The notes under the pieces: generated by a model
Database searches by the model: none
What the model saw: the letters and a program-made list of their open reading frames with translations, nothing else
Told to the model about the DNA's origin: nothing
NCBI GenBank assembly: GCA_017303935.1
Contig: JAFLBD010000001.1
Coordinates: 372,001 to 436,000, forward strand
Direction: 5' to 3'
DNA: 64,000 nt
Source of the DNA: Armatimonadota bacterium
Lineage (GTDB): Bacteria; Armatimonadota; Fimbriimonadia; Fimbriimonadales; Fimbriimonadaceae
In this document: positions 17,837-26,509 of the stretch, one piece after another
Position numbering within the stretch: position 1 is the stretch's first letter
Layout of the letters: each line of letters opens with the position of its first letter
Translations under genes and position numbers: made by a program

Positions 17837-19798
17837 TTAAGCCATCACGGTTTCGACAGCTTCTCTCAATCTCGCAATGTCAGGAAGCGCGGCGTATTCG
17901 TATATCGGGTTGTAACCGATGTGAACATCGTCGCGGCTGACAACTTGTGGCGAGGCTAGTAGTAGACCAAACCAATCTGGGTTGTTGACGAACTCTGCGA
18001 CAACGTTCCCCGCGAAACCGCAGGTTCGAGTGTCTTCCTGCAGAACTATCAATCGTCCGGTCTTTTCGACGGACTTCGCGATCGCTTCGTAATCGCAAGG
18101 GACGATCGAACGAAGGTCAATCACCTCGACCGAATAGCCGCTTGTCTCGGCAACTTCTTCGGCGAGTTCCAGGGTGTTGCCCCAAGTAACGATCGTGACA
18201 TCGGAGCCTTCTCGAACGGTCCGTGCCTTGCCGAATTCGACCGGTTGAACATTGGTCACATCCACTCGCTTTCGGAAGATGTGCTTCGGCACGAGGATGA
18301 AATGTGGATCGTCGCCTTGCATCGCGGTCCAGAACAGGCCAGCGGCGTCTTCAGGAGTCGAGGGAATCGCTACCTTAAGTCCTGGAGTGTGGGCGAGATA
18401 GGCTTCAGCGGACATGCTGTGCCAGAGCGAACCGCCAGGCAAGTAGGCACCGTATGGGGCGTAAACCACCATTGGGCACTTCCATTCGCCGAACGATCTC
18501 CAGCGCAAAGTCGAAATGTTGCTGACGACTTGGTTCCAGCCAGGTGAAATGAAGTCGATGAACTGCAATTCGAACACAGGGCGCATGCCATACGCGGCCA
18601 TTCCGACGGCAACACCCATAATGGTCGCCTCTGCGAGCGGCGCGTTGAAAACTTGCTTTGGATAGTTCTCGCTACAGCCAGCAGTGATTTTGAAAACGCC
18701 ACCTTTGGGGTCCTCAATGTCTTCGCCAAACATGATCACGTTTGGATCGCTTTCAAGGCACTTGTGGAAGACCTTGTTGATGCTATCCACCATGGTTTGC
18801 GGGCCTAGGTCGATGGGTGGGCGTTGTGGCGAAGGAGTCTCGCCCCAGCCGTGGAGCATAACTTCGCCGGCGAGAGGATCAGCGGCGAGTTCGGCGCGGT
18901 CATAGTCTTCGCGCACCAAGATCTCCAACTCCTCGGCCATCTTGTTGAAGGCTTCTTCCGAGAGTTCTCCCGCTGCGATCAATTCATCTTTAAGGAGCTT
19001 GATCGGGTCGCGGTCTGCCATTGCGGCGATGTCATCGGCATCTCGATAAACTCGATGGTCATCGGAACTGGTGTGGCTGCTCAAACGGTCGAGGTCGCAC
19101 CAGAGAATCGTTGGTCCACCACCGGTTCGCGCTTTTTGAATAGCCTCGACCGCGGCCGTTTGCACGTTGTCAATCTTTCGTGCGTCCACTTTGACCACGC
19201 GATCCGTGCTGAGGATTCCGCCGATATTGAACGGCATAAAGTGACCGGTCGGCGTGGAAATCCCGTACTTGTTGTCCTCGATCAAGAACACGACAGGAAG
19301 GTTTTCTTGAATCGCGAAGGCAATCGCTTCATAGAACTCGCCTTGGCGGCTGGCGGCATCACCGACGCTCGCGATACAAACGTGGTTTTTGCCTTGCAAT
19401 TTCATGCCCCAAGCGGTTCCGCAGGCAGGAAGTAGGCTGCCACCGGTGGGTGTGCAAACACTGAAAACGTTGTGTGCTCGGCTGGAATAGTGGCCTGGCA
19501 TTTGGCGTCCGCCGCTACTGCTTTCCTTCTTTGCGTGGTAGGCAAGCGCGAGGTCATAGTTGGAGAGACCCCGTGCGAGCATCAGCGCTCGTGAGCGGTA
19601 GTAAGGGAAGATCCAGTCTTCGGCGACCAGTGATGACTCGATGGCTGAAAGTGCCTCGTGCCCCATTCCGCTGACAGCGAACCAGCCTTTGCTTTGGCGC
19701 AGAAGGATGCCTTCGCGGCGGTCGCCCTCGCGTGAGAGCATCATGAGTCGGAGATAATCGAGCTTGGTGACAGGCTTAGTGATGGGGGCTACAGACAT
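17837..19798 (-). CDS. Fused alpha-beta E1 component of a 2-oxoacid dehydrogenase
   Basis: Thiamine-diphosphate E1 in which alpha and beta subunits are one chain, as in many branched-chain 2-oxoacid dehydrogenases. The alpha half (about residues 1-310) has PGHYSSRAHNVFS, the TPP-binding stretch GDAASRQGEFYEAIAFAIQ ending in EDNKYGIST, and the phospho-loop-like SSHTSSDDHRVYR. The beta half (about 335-650) has VIMFGEDIEDPKGGVFK, FNAPLAEATIMGVAVGMA and the C-terminal VIDLRSIVPCDYEAI. The usual GDG of the TPP motif reads GDA. I start at 19798 because AAGAGG lies upstream of that ATG; an in-frame ATG at 19831 has none. No E2 or E3 gene is adjacent, so the exact substrate is open. Confidence 0.9.
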   Translation of the reverse strand: MSVAPITKPVTKLDYLRLMMLSREGDRREGILLRQSKGWFAVSGMGHEALSAIESSLVAEDWIFPYYRSRALMLARGLSNYDLALAYHAKKESSSGGRQMPGHYSSRAHNVFSVCTPTGGSLLPACGTAWGMKLQGKNHVCIASVGDAASRQGEFYEAIAFAIQENLPVVFLIEDNKYGISTPTGHFMPFNIGGILSTDRVVKVDARKIDNVQTAAVEAIQKARTGGGPTILWCDLDRLSSHTSSDDHRVYRDADDIAAMADRDPIKLLKDELIAAGELSEEAFNKMAEELEILVREDYDRAELAADPLAGEVMLHGWGETPSPQRPPIDLGPQTMVDSINKVFHKCLESDPNVIMFGEDIEDPKGGVFKITAGCSENYPKQVFNAPLAEATIMGVAVGMAAYGMRPVFELQFIDFISPGWNQVVSNISTLRWRSFGEWKCPMVVYAPYGAYLPGGSLWHSMSAEAYLAHTPGLKVAIPSTPEDAAGLFWTAMQGDDPHFILVPKHIFRKRVDVTNVQPVEFGKARTVREGSDVTIVTWGNTLELAEEVAETSGYSVEVIDLRSIVPCDYEAIAKSVEKTGRLIVLQEDTRTCGFAGNVVAEFVNNPDWFGLLLASPQVVSRDDVHIGYNPIYEYAALPDIARLREAVETVMA

Positions 19799-19906
19799 AG
19801 TTTGGAACCTCTTTTCTTCGTTGAAAAGCACCTTCCACTATTGTACCGCTCGCCGGTTGTGGAAGGCGACATTTTTGCACTCCAGAGTCCGACGGTTGAC
19901 GCTGTT

Positions 19907-21337
19907 TTAACTTTTGACCAGCGATCGGCTCTGAAGGGCTTGCATATAAAGTTCCACGTACAACTTGGCGCTCTTATCCCAGCTGAAGTCGGTGTTCATG
20001 CAACGCTGGACCAAGGCCTCCCACTCCGGGCCGCTCTTGTAGACCGACAGCGCTCTTTGGATGGTGTCTAGTAGAACTCTTGCGGATTTCTCTTCGAAAA
20101 CAAATCCGTTTTTGCCATCGAAAATTGAATCGGCGAGTCCACCTGTTTGTCGTACGATCGGCACAGTACCATAGGCGCAAGCGATCATTTGACCCAGACC
20201 ACAAGGCTCAAACGCGCTCGGCATTAAGAACATATCCGAACCTGCATAAATCTTATTGGCTAGCGGAGCATCATATCGCTCAACGAACCTGACTTGGTCC
20301 GGCCAGTCTTCTTGGAGCTGGCGCAGATGTTCGGCGGCCCAAGGATCGCCTGTTCCGAGTGCAAAGAACTGGCAGCCGAGTGCCAACATTCCATAAGCTT
20401 GCTTGATAATTAGGTCAAAGCCTTTTTGATCGCTAAGACGGCTGACAATGCCTAAGAGCGGTGCGCCCGTTTCAGTAGGAAGTCCAAACTCTGTTTGTAA
20501 CGCTTCTTTACATTTTGCTTTGCCAGAAAGATCGTTGCTATTGAACGGAGCGGCGATGACCGGATCTTGGGTGGGATTGAAGAACACGGTATCGATTCCG
20601 TTCAAAATGCCTGAAAGCTTGCCGCTTTTGCGCATGGCACCCATCAATCCCCATTGGCCGGCGCCGTATTCTGGAGTGGTGATTTCGTCGGCATAACTTG
20701 GAGAAACGGTGTTGACCTTATCGGCGTAAACGCATGCCGATTTGATGAAGTTTACGCCTCCAAATGTTTCCAGTTTCTCCATCGTAAAGAGCGATTCCGG
20801 CAATCCAGCCTGACGCAATGTGTCTTTGTCGAATTCGCCTTGATATTTCAAGTTATGGATCGTGAAGATTGACGCAGTGTTATCCCATTTTTGGGATGCT
20901 TTTTCCCGAATGAAGACTGGAAGAAAACCGGTGTGCCAATCGTTAGCATGCACGACATCGGGAATCCAACCTTCTGCTTCGCATTGTTGGATCACTGCCG
21001 CAGAAAAGTAAAGATAGGCTTCTTTTCCGTAGGCATAAAGTTCTTCCGACTTTTGTGTTTGTTTGAAGAACTCATCGCAATTAATCATTACGACCGGCAC
21101 GTCGCCAATCGCGTCCTTATAGACAATTGTTGAATACGAATCGTGAACATTCACGTGAGTTGTAAATGACTCCACTGGCTTGTCATCTGAGCCGACGACC
21201 ATTCCGTATGCGGGCATCACGATGCGGACATCGTGCCCCAAAGCCTTCAGAGCTTTTGGCAATGAGCCAGCGACATCGGCGAGGCCGCCAACTTTCGCGA
21301 AAGGCGCAACTTCAACGGAGACAAACAGAATCTTCAC
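19907..21337 (-). CDS. glgA: Glycogen synthase (ADP-glucose type)
   Basis: GT5 enzyme that extends alpha-1,4-glucan from ADP-glucose. The N-terminus has KILFVSVEVAPFAKVGGLAD, with the ADP-glucose-binding K-V-G-G at residues 15-18 from the chosen start. Later landmarks are HANDWHTGFLPVF, TIHNLKYQGEF, GIVSRLSDQKGFDLI and the catalytic region PSAFEPCGLGQMIACAYGTVP (CGLTQL in E. coli). I use the GTG at 21335-21337, which puts the sequence at the normal 476 residues; an in-frame ATG at 21469 would add 44 unlike residues overlapping pyk. It is divergent from pyk across 83 bp. Confidence 0.93.
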   Translation of the reverse strand: MKILFVSVEVAPFAKVGGLADVAGSLPKALKALGHDVRIVMPAYGMVVGSDDKPVESFTTHVNVHDSYSTIVYKDAIGDVPVVMINCDEFFKQTQKSEELYAYGKEAYLYFSAAVIQQCEAEGWIPDVVHANDWHTGFLPVFIREKASQKWDNTASIFTIHNLKYQGEFDKDTLRQAGLPESLFTMEKLETFGGVNFIKSACVYADKVNTVSPSYADEITTPEYGAGQWGLMGAMRKSGKLSGILNGIDTVFFNPTQDPVIAAPFNSNDLSGKAKCKEALQTEFGLPTETGAPLLGIVSRLSDQKGFDLIIKQAYGMLALGCQFFALGTGDPWAAEHLRQLQEDWPDQVRFVERYDAPLANKIYAGSDMFLMPSAFEPCGLGQMIACAYGTVPIVRQTGGLADSIFDGKNGFVFEEKSARVLLDTIQRALSVYKSGPEWEALVQRCMNTDFSWDKSAKLYVELYMQALQSRSLVKS

Positions 21338-21420
21338 GGGCAGGGGGATTATTCCACTTTTCGAACGTTGTGGCGCGTTGAGCCTAGATTGAACGTCTCT
21401 CGTATGGGAATTTAAGCAGG

Positions 21421-22821
21421 ATGAAGAGACGAACCAAGATTGTGTGTACGCTAGGGCCAGCCACGGCAACCAGGGAGAAAATTGCTGAGTTGATCGCGGC
21501 AGGAATGAATGTCGCGCGGATCAATTGCAGCCACGGCGATTGGGACACACGGCATCAGTGGATTGGCTGGCTACGAGAATTGAGCCCATCCACAAACCCG
21601 GTCGGAATCCTCGTCGATCTTCAAGGCCCAAAGTTTCGGATCGGTGCGTTGCCGAACGGCATCATCGAGGTGACCTCAGGCCAAACCCTAAACATGAGCC
21701 ACGTCGATCCAAACGCAGACCTCTATGTCGGTGGGAAAGAGATTTGGGAGGCGATGGCAACCGGGGATCGGCTCTTGTTTGGCGACGGTGACGTTGAAGT
21801 CAAGCTCGGCGTGAAGCGAGGAGATTCGTTCGACGTTAAAGTGCAAACCTCTGGAGTGATCAAGAGCAAGCAAGGTGTCACTCTGGTTGGGAAGTCGTTC
21901 GAAACTCCTGCGATGACCGAAAAGGACATGATCGACTTGCAGGAAGCGGCACGGGCTGGAGCAGATTTTGTCGCCTTGAGCTATGTTCGACGCGCCGGCG
22001 ATATTCGGGAATTAAAGAGATTTCTAGAAAAATTAGACTTTTCGGTGCAGGTTTGCGCGAAGATCGAGACTCACCAGGCGGTCAAGGAGATCGATGAGAT
22101 CCTGAAAGTCACCGATGTGATCATGGTTGCTCGGGGAGATTTGGGCTTGCAGATGGACATCGAAGATGTGCCGCTAGTGCAAAAGAAAATCATCCGGAAG
22201 TGTAACGAGCAAGGTCGCCCGGTGATCACCGCGACCCAAATGCTGGAGAGCATGATCCAGATCGCCCGGCCAACCCGTGCAGAAGCTACCGACGTAGCGA
22301 ACGCCATTCTCGACGGGACCGATGCGGTGATGCTGAGTGGCGAAACGGCAAGCGGCAAATTCCCAATCGAAGCGGTGAAAACGATGGCCAAAATCGCTGA
22401 AAGCGCGGAAGCCGGATTTGACCACGAGAAGCACTTCGAAAGCATCGAGGCGCTGAAAGACAACACTAGCGCAGTCGCCGAAGCGGCGGTCACTCTCTCA
22501 GCGACGCTAAAGGTTAAAGCGATTGTGACGACCTCGAGCAGTGGACTCACCCCGCGCATGGTCAGCAAATTCCGGCCTAAGGCGCCAATTTTATGTACAG
22601 CTTGGACCGATGAAACTTATAGACAAATGAGTGTGGTCTGGGGCGTTCAAACGATGCGATTGCCGAGCCCTGAGACCACGGACGATGTCGTTCAGCGCGC
22701 AATCGACGGATTTTTGAAGGAACGACTCCTAAAAGTTGGAGATCATGTTATCATTACAGCGGGTGTTCCAGCCGGAAAGTCTGGGCATACCAACCTGATC
22801 ATGGTTGAGACGGTGAAGTAG
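21421..22821 (+). CDS. pyk: Pyruvate kinase
   Basis: Glycolytic enzyme converting phosphoenolpyruvate and ADP to pyruvate and ATP. The A domain opens RTKIVCTLGPATATREKI, with NVARINCSHGD; the B domain starts LVDLQGPKFRIG. Catalytic motifs include VCAKIETHQAVKEIDEI and MVARGDLGLQMDIEDVP, then ITATQMLESMIQ, PTRAEATDVANAILDGTDAVMLSGETA in segments, and a C-terminal regulatory domain with IVTTSSSGLTPRMVSKFRP. The 466-residue length is normal. A GCAGG site precedes the ATG. It shares its upstream region with the divergent glgA, so glycogen storage and lower glycolysis may be coordinately controlled here, which is inference. Confidence 0.96.
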   Translation: MKRRTKIVCTLGPATATREKIAELIAAGMNVARINCSHGDWDTRHQWIGWLRELSPSTNPVGILVDLQGPKFRIGALPNGIIEVTSGQTLNMSHVDPNADLYVGGKEIWEAMATGDRLLFGDGDVEVKLGVKRGDSFDVKVQTSGVIKSKQGVTLVGKSFETPAMTEKDMIDLQEAARAGADFVALSYVRRAGDIRELKRFLEKLDFSVQVCAKIETHQAVKEIDEILKVTDVIMVARGDLGLQMDIEDVPLVQKKIIRKCNEQGRPVITATQMLESMIQIARPTRAEATDVANAILDGTDAVMLSGETASGKFPIEAVKTMAKIAESAEAGFDHEKHFESIEALKDNTSAVAEAAVTLSATLKVKAIVTTSSSGLTPRMVSKFRPKAPILCTAWTDETYRQMSVVWGVQTMRLPSPETTDDVVQRAIDGFLKERLLKVGDHVIITAGVPAGKSGHTNLIMVETVK

Positions 22822-22836
22822 ACGAGGATTGTCAAT

Positions 22837-23097
22837 ATGAATTCAAGCACGAAAAAAGGGCTGGCATTTGCAATTTGCGGTGCATTGGTTGGTGTGGGTT
22901 TGAGCATCAAGCCATGGCAAAAGCTTCAGGACGAGCGGGCCAGTGCATCAAAGGCGAACGCCGAAATGCGCGCGATTGAAAAGGAACGAATCGAGCTTTT
23001 GCGCAATCAAACAAAGATGGAAAGCGCCGCTGGCCGAGAAGATGTCGCCCGTGCGCGTGGCTATAAGAAGCCAGAAGAAATTCCTTGGAATCCCTAA
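22837..23097 (+). CDS. Small membrane-anchored coiled-coil protein, hypothetical
   Basis: An 86-residue protein I do not recognise. It has one N-terminal hydrophobic segment (about residues 8-25, LAFAICGALVGVGLSI), then a highly charged helix (about 27-70) with a heptad-like pattern (QKLQDERASASKANAEMRAIEKER in parts), and a short proline-containing tail PEEIPWNP. The layout resembles small divisome or anchoring proteins, but no specific homology is claimed. A GAGGA site precedes the ATG. It starts 15 bp after pyk and its stop codon directly abuts the ATG of the next gene, so the three may be cotranscribed. Confidence 0.65.
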   Translation: MNSSTKKGLAFAICGALVGVGLSIKPWQKLQDERASASKANAEMRAIEKERIELLRNQTKMESAAGREDVARARGYKKPEEIPWNP

Positions 23098-23784
23098 ATG
23101 ATCTCTGCCCTCGTTTCAATGGCGATCTGCCTTCAAGCCGACGCCGCTCCGCCCCTTCCTACTGAAATCCGGCTGACCAAAGGTTGGACCTGTACGGCAA
23201 AACTGGTGCGCGATTTTTCTGGGGAAGATGACCTCAGTTTGGTGCAAACGGATCGCGTGATTACCGAATTTTTGGGTTCAGATTCCGAGGGCAGGTTGGA
23301 TTTTCGCCACTCGGTGACCCTCGAAAAGGAAGTGTTGGACGGAGCCAATCGTCCACTTCCAGCCGAGAACTTCGCGACGATTTTCGACGAAAAGCGCACC
23401 AAGTATGGCGCGCAGTTTAGGTACACGACGGCAGTAGACGATGCTGATTCGTTGATGCTACTCTCGAGGTTCATCACATCGCCGATTTCGGTCAATCCCG
23501 TGAAAGTTGGCGAGACCTGGCAGTTTAGCGATCGTAGGTTCATGCCATACAGCTACTCCGCTCGGTACCTGCGATACGAGAACGGAATTCATGTTATTCG
23601 GGTCTATTTTGAGAGCCTCGAAGATCCGAATTGGTCGGCTATCGGCGAGGCCAGCGTCCAGCAAAATGGCATGCCTCGGAAGGTGACCTTGACGGCAAAA
23701 AAGGTGCTCATCCCAGGAAGCGAGGTCGGACGAGTCAATTTGAAGCTGAGCTACTCCGTAACCAAGGTCACGGAGTCTCGCTAG
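23098..23784 (+). CDS. Hypothetical secreted protein
   Basis: A 228-residue protein of unknown function. Residues 1-17 (MISALVSMAICLQADAA) look like a short signal peptide. The mature part is beta-rich, with alternating hydrophobic residues and motifs such as LTKGWTCTAKLV and VKVGETWQFSDRRF; the pattern VxVGETW is common in bacterial secreted proteins that report the kinetics of lipid or protein processing, but no named family can be assigned. Its ATG directly follows the stop of the small coiled-coil gene (TAAATG). The last 17 bp overlap the convergent gene. Confidence 0.6.
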   Translation: MISALVSMAICLQADAAPPLPTEIRLTKGWTCTAKLVRDFSGEDDLSLVQTDRVITEFLGSDSEGRLDFRHSVTLEKEVLDGANRPLPAENFATIFDEKRTKYGAQFRYTTAVDDADSLMLLSRFITSPISVNPVKVGETWQFSDRRFMPYSYSARYLRYENGIHVIRVYFESLEDPNWSAIGEASVQQNGMPRKVTLTAKKVLIPGSEVGRVNLKLSYSVTKVTESR

Positions 23785-24493
23785 ATTTGGTCGAAGATCC
23801 GCCGGGCACGGGCTTGGCTCCGGCTGGAGGATTGAACTTGAACGTGGCTGTGTCGGGCAGAATCCCGCGCTGAATTTTCATTCGCCATTGAAGCGAAGAT
23901 GCTCCCCGAGTCTCTGCGTAACCAATTGCTCGCAAGATCGGAAGCTCTGGAGGAGCGGGGAAGCCAAATTCGAACCCATAGACGGTGTGGACAGGGTCGC
24001 CCAGCGAGAGGAGCACAGAATTTCGGTCTACGGACTCGTCTCCGGTCGGTAGCCAAGGTGTCCAGGTTCCAGCCCGGTTTGAATCACGGATGAGCCGAGC
24101 GGCCATCGCTGCGTTTCCGTTGACCAGCGCGCCAAGCCGAGCCATCAACTCATCGGTCGATTTGTATGGCGACAAAACGTAGCGGTTGGTCCTGGCATCG
24201 TACCGACTGAAGTTTTCACCGTCAGCAACCCACATCCGATCTTGAACACCGTCGATTGTGCTGTAGATTTCAACCTTTGGCGGCGTGGTGCCTTGCTGAC
24301 TTCGGAAGTAACAAGTGACCGCAAAATTGTTCTCGGACCTTGGTGTCTTTTGGACGCCGGTGAGGATGAGCGCATAGGTCGGCTCGTGTCCAAGCTCAGC
24401 GATTGAACGCGATACGTCATCGATCGAAAGGGCCGGTAGCCCATACGATGCGGCAGATACCGCTAACAAAAAGCCAATACTCAATCGCTTCAC
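23768..24493 (-). CDS. Hypothetical exported protein, possibly LolA-like fold
   Basis: A 241-residue exported protein with a signal peptide (RLSIGFLLAVSAASYGLPA) starting at a GTG. The mature part contains strands with the pattern VTCYFRSQQGTTPPKVEIYS, MWVADGENFSRYDARTNRYV and FKFNPPAGAKPVPG. The run of target phrases resembles the incomplete beta-barrel proteins of the LolA/LppX type (where DG..W.Y...N.Y and F.F.PP.GA are typical), so a lipoprotein-carrier-like fold is a reasonable guess, not an assignment. It converges on the preceding gene and is divergent from thrS. Confidence 0.6.
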   Translation of the reverse strand: MKRLSIGFLLAVSAASYGLPALSIDDVSRSIAELGHEPTYALILTGVQKTPRSENNFAVTCYFRSQQGTTPPKVEIYSTIDGVQDRMWVADGENFSRYDARTNRYVLSPYKSTDELMARLGALVNGNAAMAARLIRDSNRAGTWTPWLPTGDESVDRNSVLLSLGDPVHTVYGFEFGFPAPPELPILRAIGYAETRGASSLQWRMKIQRGILPDTATFKFNPPAGAKPVPGGSSTKSSETP

Positions 24494-24533
24494 GGAATGT
24501 TTGACGCACCTAAAGTCATTGGTGTTCGGCGGC

Positions 24534-24575
24534 TATAATAAGGGTTCGCACAATTCAATCCCTTGGTGAGGGAGG
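24534..24575 (+). promoter_or_regulatory. thrS promoter -10 and ribosome binding site
   Basis: A consensus TATAAT (24534-24539) lies 45 nt before the thrS ATG; a TTGACG at 24501-24506 is too far away (27-bp gap) to be its -35. GGAGG at 24571-24575 sits 8 nt before the ATG at 24584 and fixes that start. The leader of about 40 nt is too short for a T-box. Confidence 0.6.
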
Positions 24576-24583
24576 AACAACTT

Positions 24584-26458
24584 ATGTTAGAGAAATACGA
24601 AGATTCTTATCTATATCGGTTGCGGCATTCGGCCGCGCACTTGATGGCTCAAGCGGTTCAGGAACTCTATCCTGGCGCGAAGCTCTCCATCGGCCCTCCG
24701 GTCGAAAACGGCTTTTATTACGATATTGACTTCGAAAAGCCGGTCAAGGAAGAAGATCTCGCGGCGATCGAAAAGAAGATGAAGGAGCTGGCCAAAATGG
24801 TCCAGCGGATCGAGCGCAGCGAAGTCAGCCGAGACGAAGCCCGAAAAATGATTCTCGACTCGTCGATTCCTGGAATGGGTGAGGCGGTCGCTGAATATAA
24901 GCTCCAGCTGCTGGATGCAATTCCCGAAGGCGAGACGATCAGCTTCTACAACCAGCAGAGAACTGACCGAGAAGGTGTACTCCACCGGTTCCTTGACCTC
25001 TGCCGCGGCCCGCACGTCGAAACGACCAAGGAAATCAAGCACTTCAAGTTGATGTCGATCGCGGGTGCGTATTGGCGTGGGAACGTCAAGAACAAGCAGC
25101 TCACACGAATTTATGGCACTGCGTTCGAGAGCCAAGAGGAACTTGACGCGCATCTCCACATGCTCGAAGAGGCGAAGAAGCGCGACCACCGAATTCTAGG
25201 CAAAGAACTCGGGCTGTTTATGTTCAGCCCCGTTGTCGGAACCGGACTCGCCCTTTGGTTGCCTAAGGGTGCGACCTTGCGGCAGACAATGGTGGAATTT
25301 TTGCAGCGAGTGCAGGTTGAAAACGGCTACGAACCGGTGATCACGCCGAACATCGCCAGCATCAAGCTGTATGAAAAGAGCGGGCACATCATCAACTATC
25401 GCGACAAGATGTTCCCGTTTATGGAGGACAAGAATGAGGCGGGAGAAGTGGACGACACGTTCATTCTGAAGCCGATGAATTGCCCGTTCCACATCGAAAT
25501 TTATCGTTCGACGATGCGAAGCTACCGCGATTTGCCAATCCGTTACGCTGAATTTGGCACGGTTTATCGGTACGAGCAGAGCGGTGAAGTGGCAGGGATT
25601 CTTCGTGCCCGTGGTTTCACCCAGGACGATGCTCACCTCTTCGTGCGGCCAGATCAACTGCAAGACGAGTTTATCGGCGTCGTGAACATTATCCAGACCG
25701 TGCTCAAGAAGTTGGGCTTAACCAATTTCCGGGTTCGGGTGGGTACGAAGGATCCGAATTCGGACAAGTACATCGGACACGACGATAACTGGACGATTTC
25801 GACCGAAGCGATTATCAACGCGTGTCAAACGCTGGGTCTGGACTACGAACTGTCGCCTGGCGACGCCGCATTTTATGGTCCAAAGCTCGACATCATCATC
25901 AAAGATGCTCTCGGACGCGACTGGCAAATGGGAACGGTTCAGGTTGACTACAACTTGCCGGAGCGGTTTGATCTGGAATACATCGGAGACGATAGTAAGC
26001 CGCATCGCCCGGTGATGATTCACCGCGCGCCGTTTGGATCGTTGGAGCGAATGATCGGGTTGTTGACGGAGCAGTATGCAGGTGCATTTCCGCTTTGGTT
26101 GTCGCCGATCCAGGTGGCGATTCTTCCAATCGCAGACCGCCACGTGGGCTATGCTCAGGCGCTTGCCGCGGCCTTCCAAGGCTTCGAAACTTATGGCTTC
26201 AACTGGGATGGTCCGGTGGAGTGGTCGCCTGTCAATGCTGAACTGCAGCACACCTACCGCGTTACGGTGGATGACAGCCGGGAGACGATTGGCAAGAAGA
26301 TTCGCGAAAACACTCGTCACAAGGTTCCGTACATGTTGATCGTTGGCGACCGGGATATGGAAGCCGGAACGGTTGGCGTTCGATGCCGCGAAAAAGGTGA
26401 CCTCGGCGCAATGTCGATCGCAGATTTCTGCAAGCTGATCGAAGAAGCACACGGCTAA
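24584..26458 (+). CDS. thrS: Threonyl-tRNA synthetase lacking the TGS domain
   Basis: Charges tRNA-Thr. The chain begins straight at the editing domain: RHSAAHLMAQAVQEL with the His15/His19 pair, then the second editing site CRGPHV (Cys140, His144). The class II catalytic core follows with LKPMNCPFHIEIY, ILRARGFTQDDAHLF and MIHRAPFGSLERMIGLL, and an anticodon-binding domain from about residue 505. E. coli ThrS has the same histidines at 73 and 77, so about 58 N-terminal residues (the TGS domain) are missing. An in-frame stop at 24539-24541 shows there is no hidden longer start. Total length (624) is kept up by small insertions, including one in the anticodon domain. Confidence 0.96.
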   Translation: MLEKYEDSYLYRLRHSAAHLMAQAVQELYPGAKLSIGPPVENGFYYDIDFEKPVKEEDLAAIEKKMKELAKMVQRIERSEVSRDEARKMILDSSIPGMGEAVAEYKLQLLDAIPEGETISFYNQQRTDREGVLHRFLDLCRGPHVETTKEIKHFKLMSIAGAYWRGNVKNKQLTRIYGTAFESQEELDAHLHMLEEAKKRDHRILGKELGLFMFSPVVGTGLALWLPKGATLRQTMVEFLQRVQVENGYEPVITPNIASIKLYEKSGHIINYRDKMFPFMEDKNEAGEVDDTFILKPMNCPFHIEIYRSTMRSYRDLPIRYAEFGTVYRYEQSGEVAGILRARGFTQDDAHLFVRPDQLQDEFIGVVNIIQTVLKKLGLTNFRVRVGTKDPNSDKYIGHDDNWTISTEAIINACQTLGLDYELSPGDAAFYGPKLDIIIKDALGRDWQMGTVQVDYNLPERFDLEYIGDDSKPHRPVMIHRAPFGSLERMIGLLTEQYAGAFPLWLSPIQVAILPIADRHVGYAQALAAAFQGFETYGFNWDGPVEWSPVNAELQHTYRVTVDDSRETIGKKIRENTRHKVPYMLIVGDRDMEAGTVGVRCREKGDLGAMSIADFCKLIEEAHG

Positions 26459-26465
26459 AAACAAA

Positions 26466-26489
26466 TTGGCCCCGATGATTCGGGGCCAA
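26466..26489. terminator. Hairpin terminator between thrS and thiolase
   Basis: Arms TTGGCCCCG and CGGGGCCAA with a 6-nt loop, just after the thrS stop and 20 bp from the convergent thiolase gene. Flanking A/T tracts are short, so strength is moderate. Confidence 0.75.
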
Positions 26490-26509
26490 ATTGCGTCTGG
26501 CAGGACCGT

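Noticed and set aside
24494-24583. T-box leader before thrS
   Set aside because: Only about 40 nt lie between the -10 and the start; no specifier loop or antiterminator is possible.
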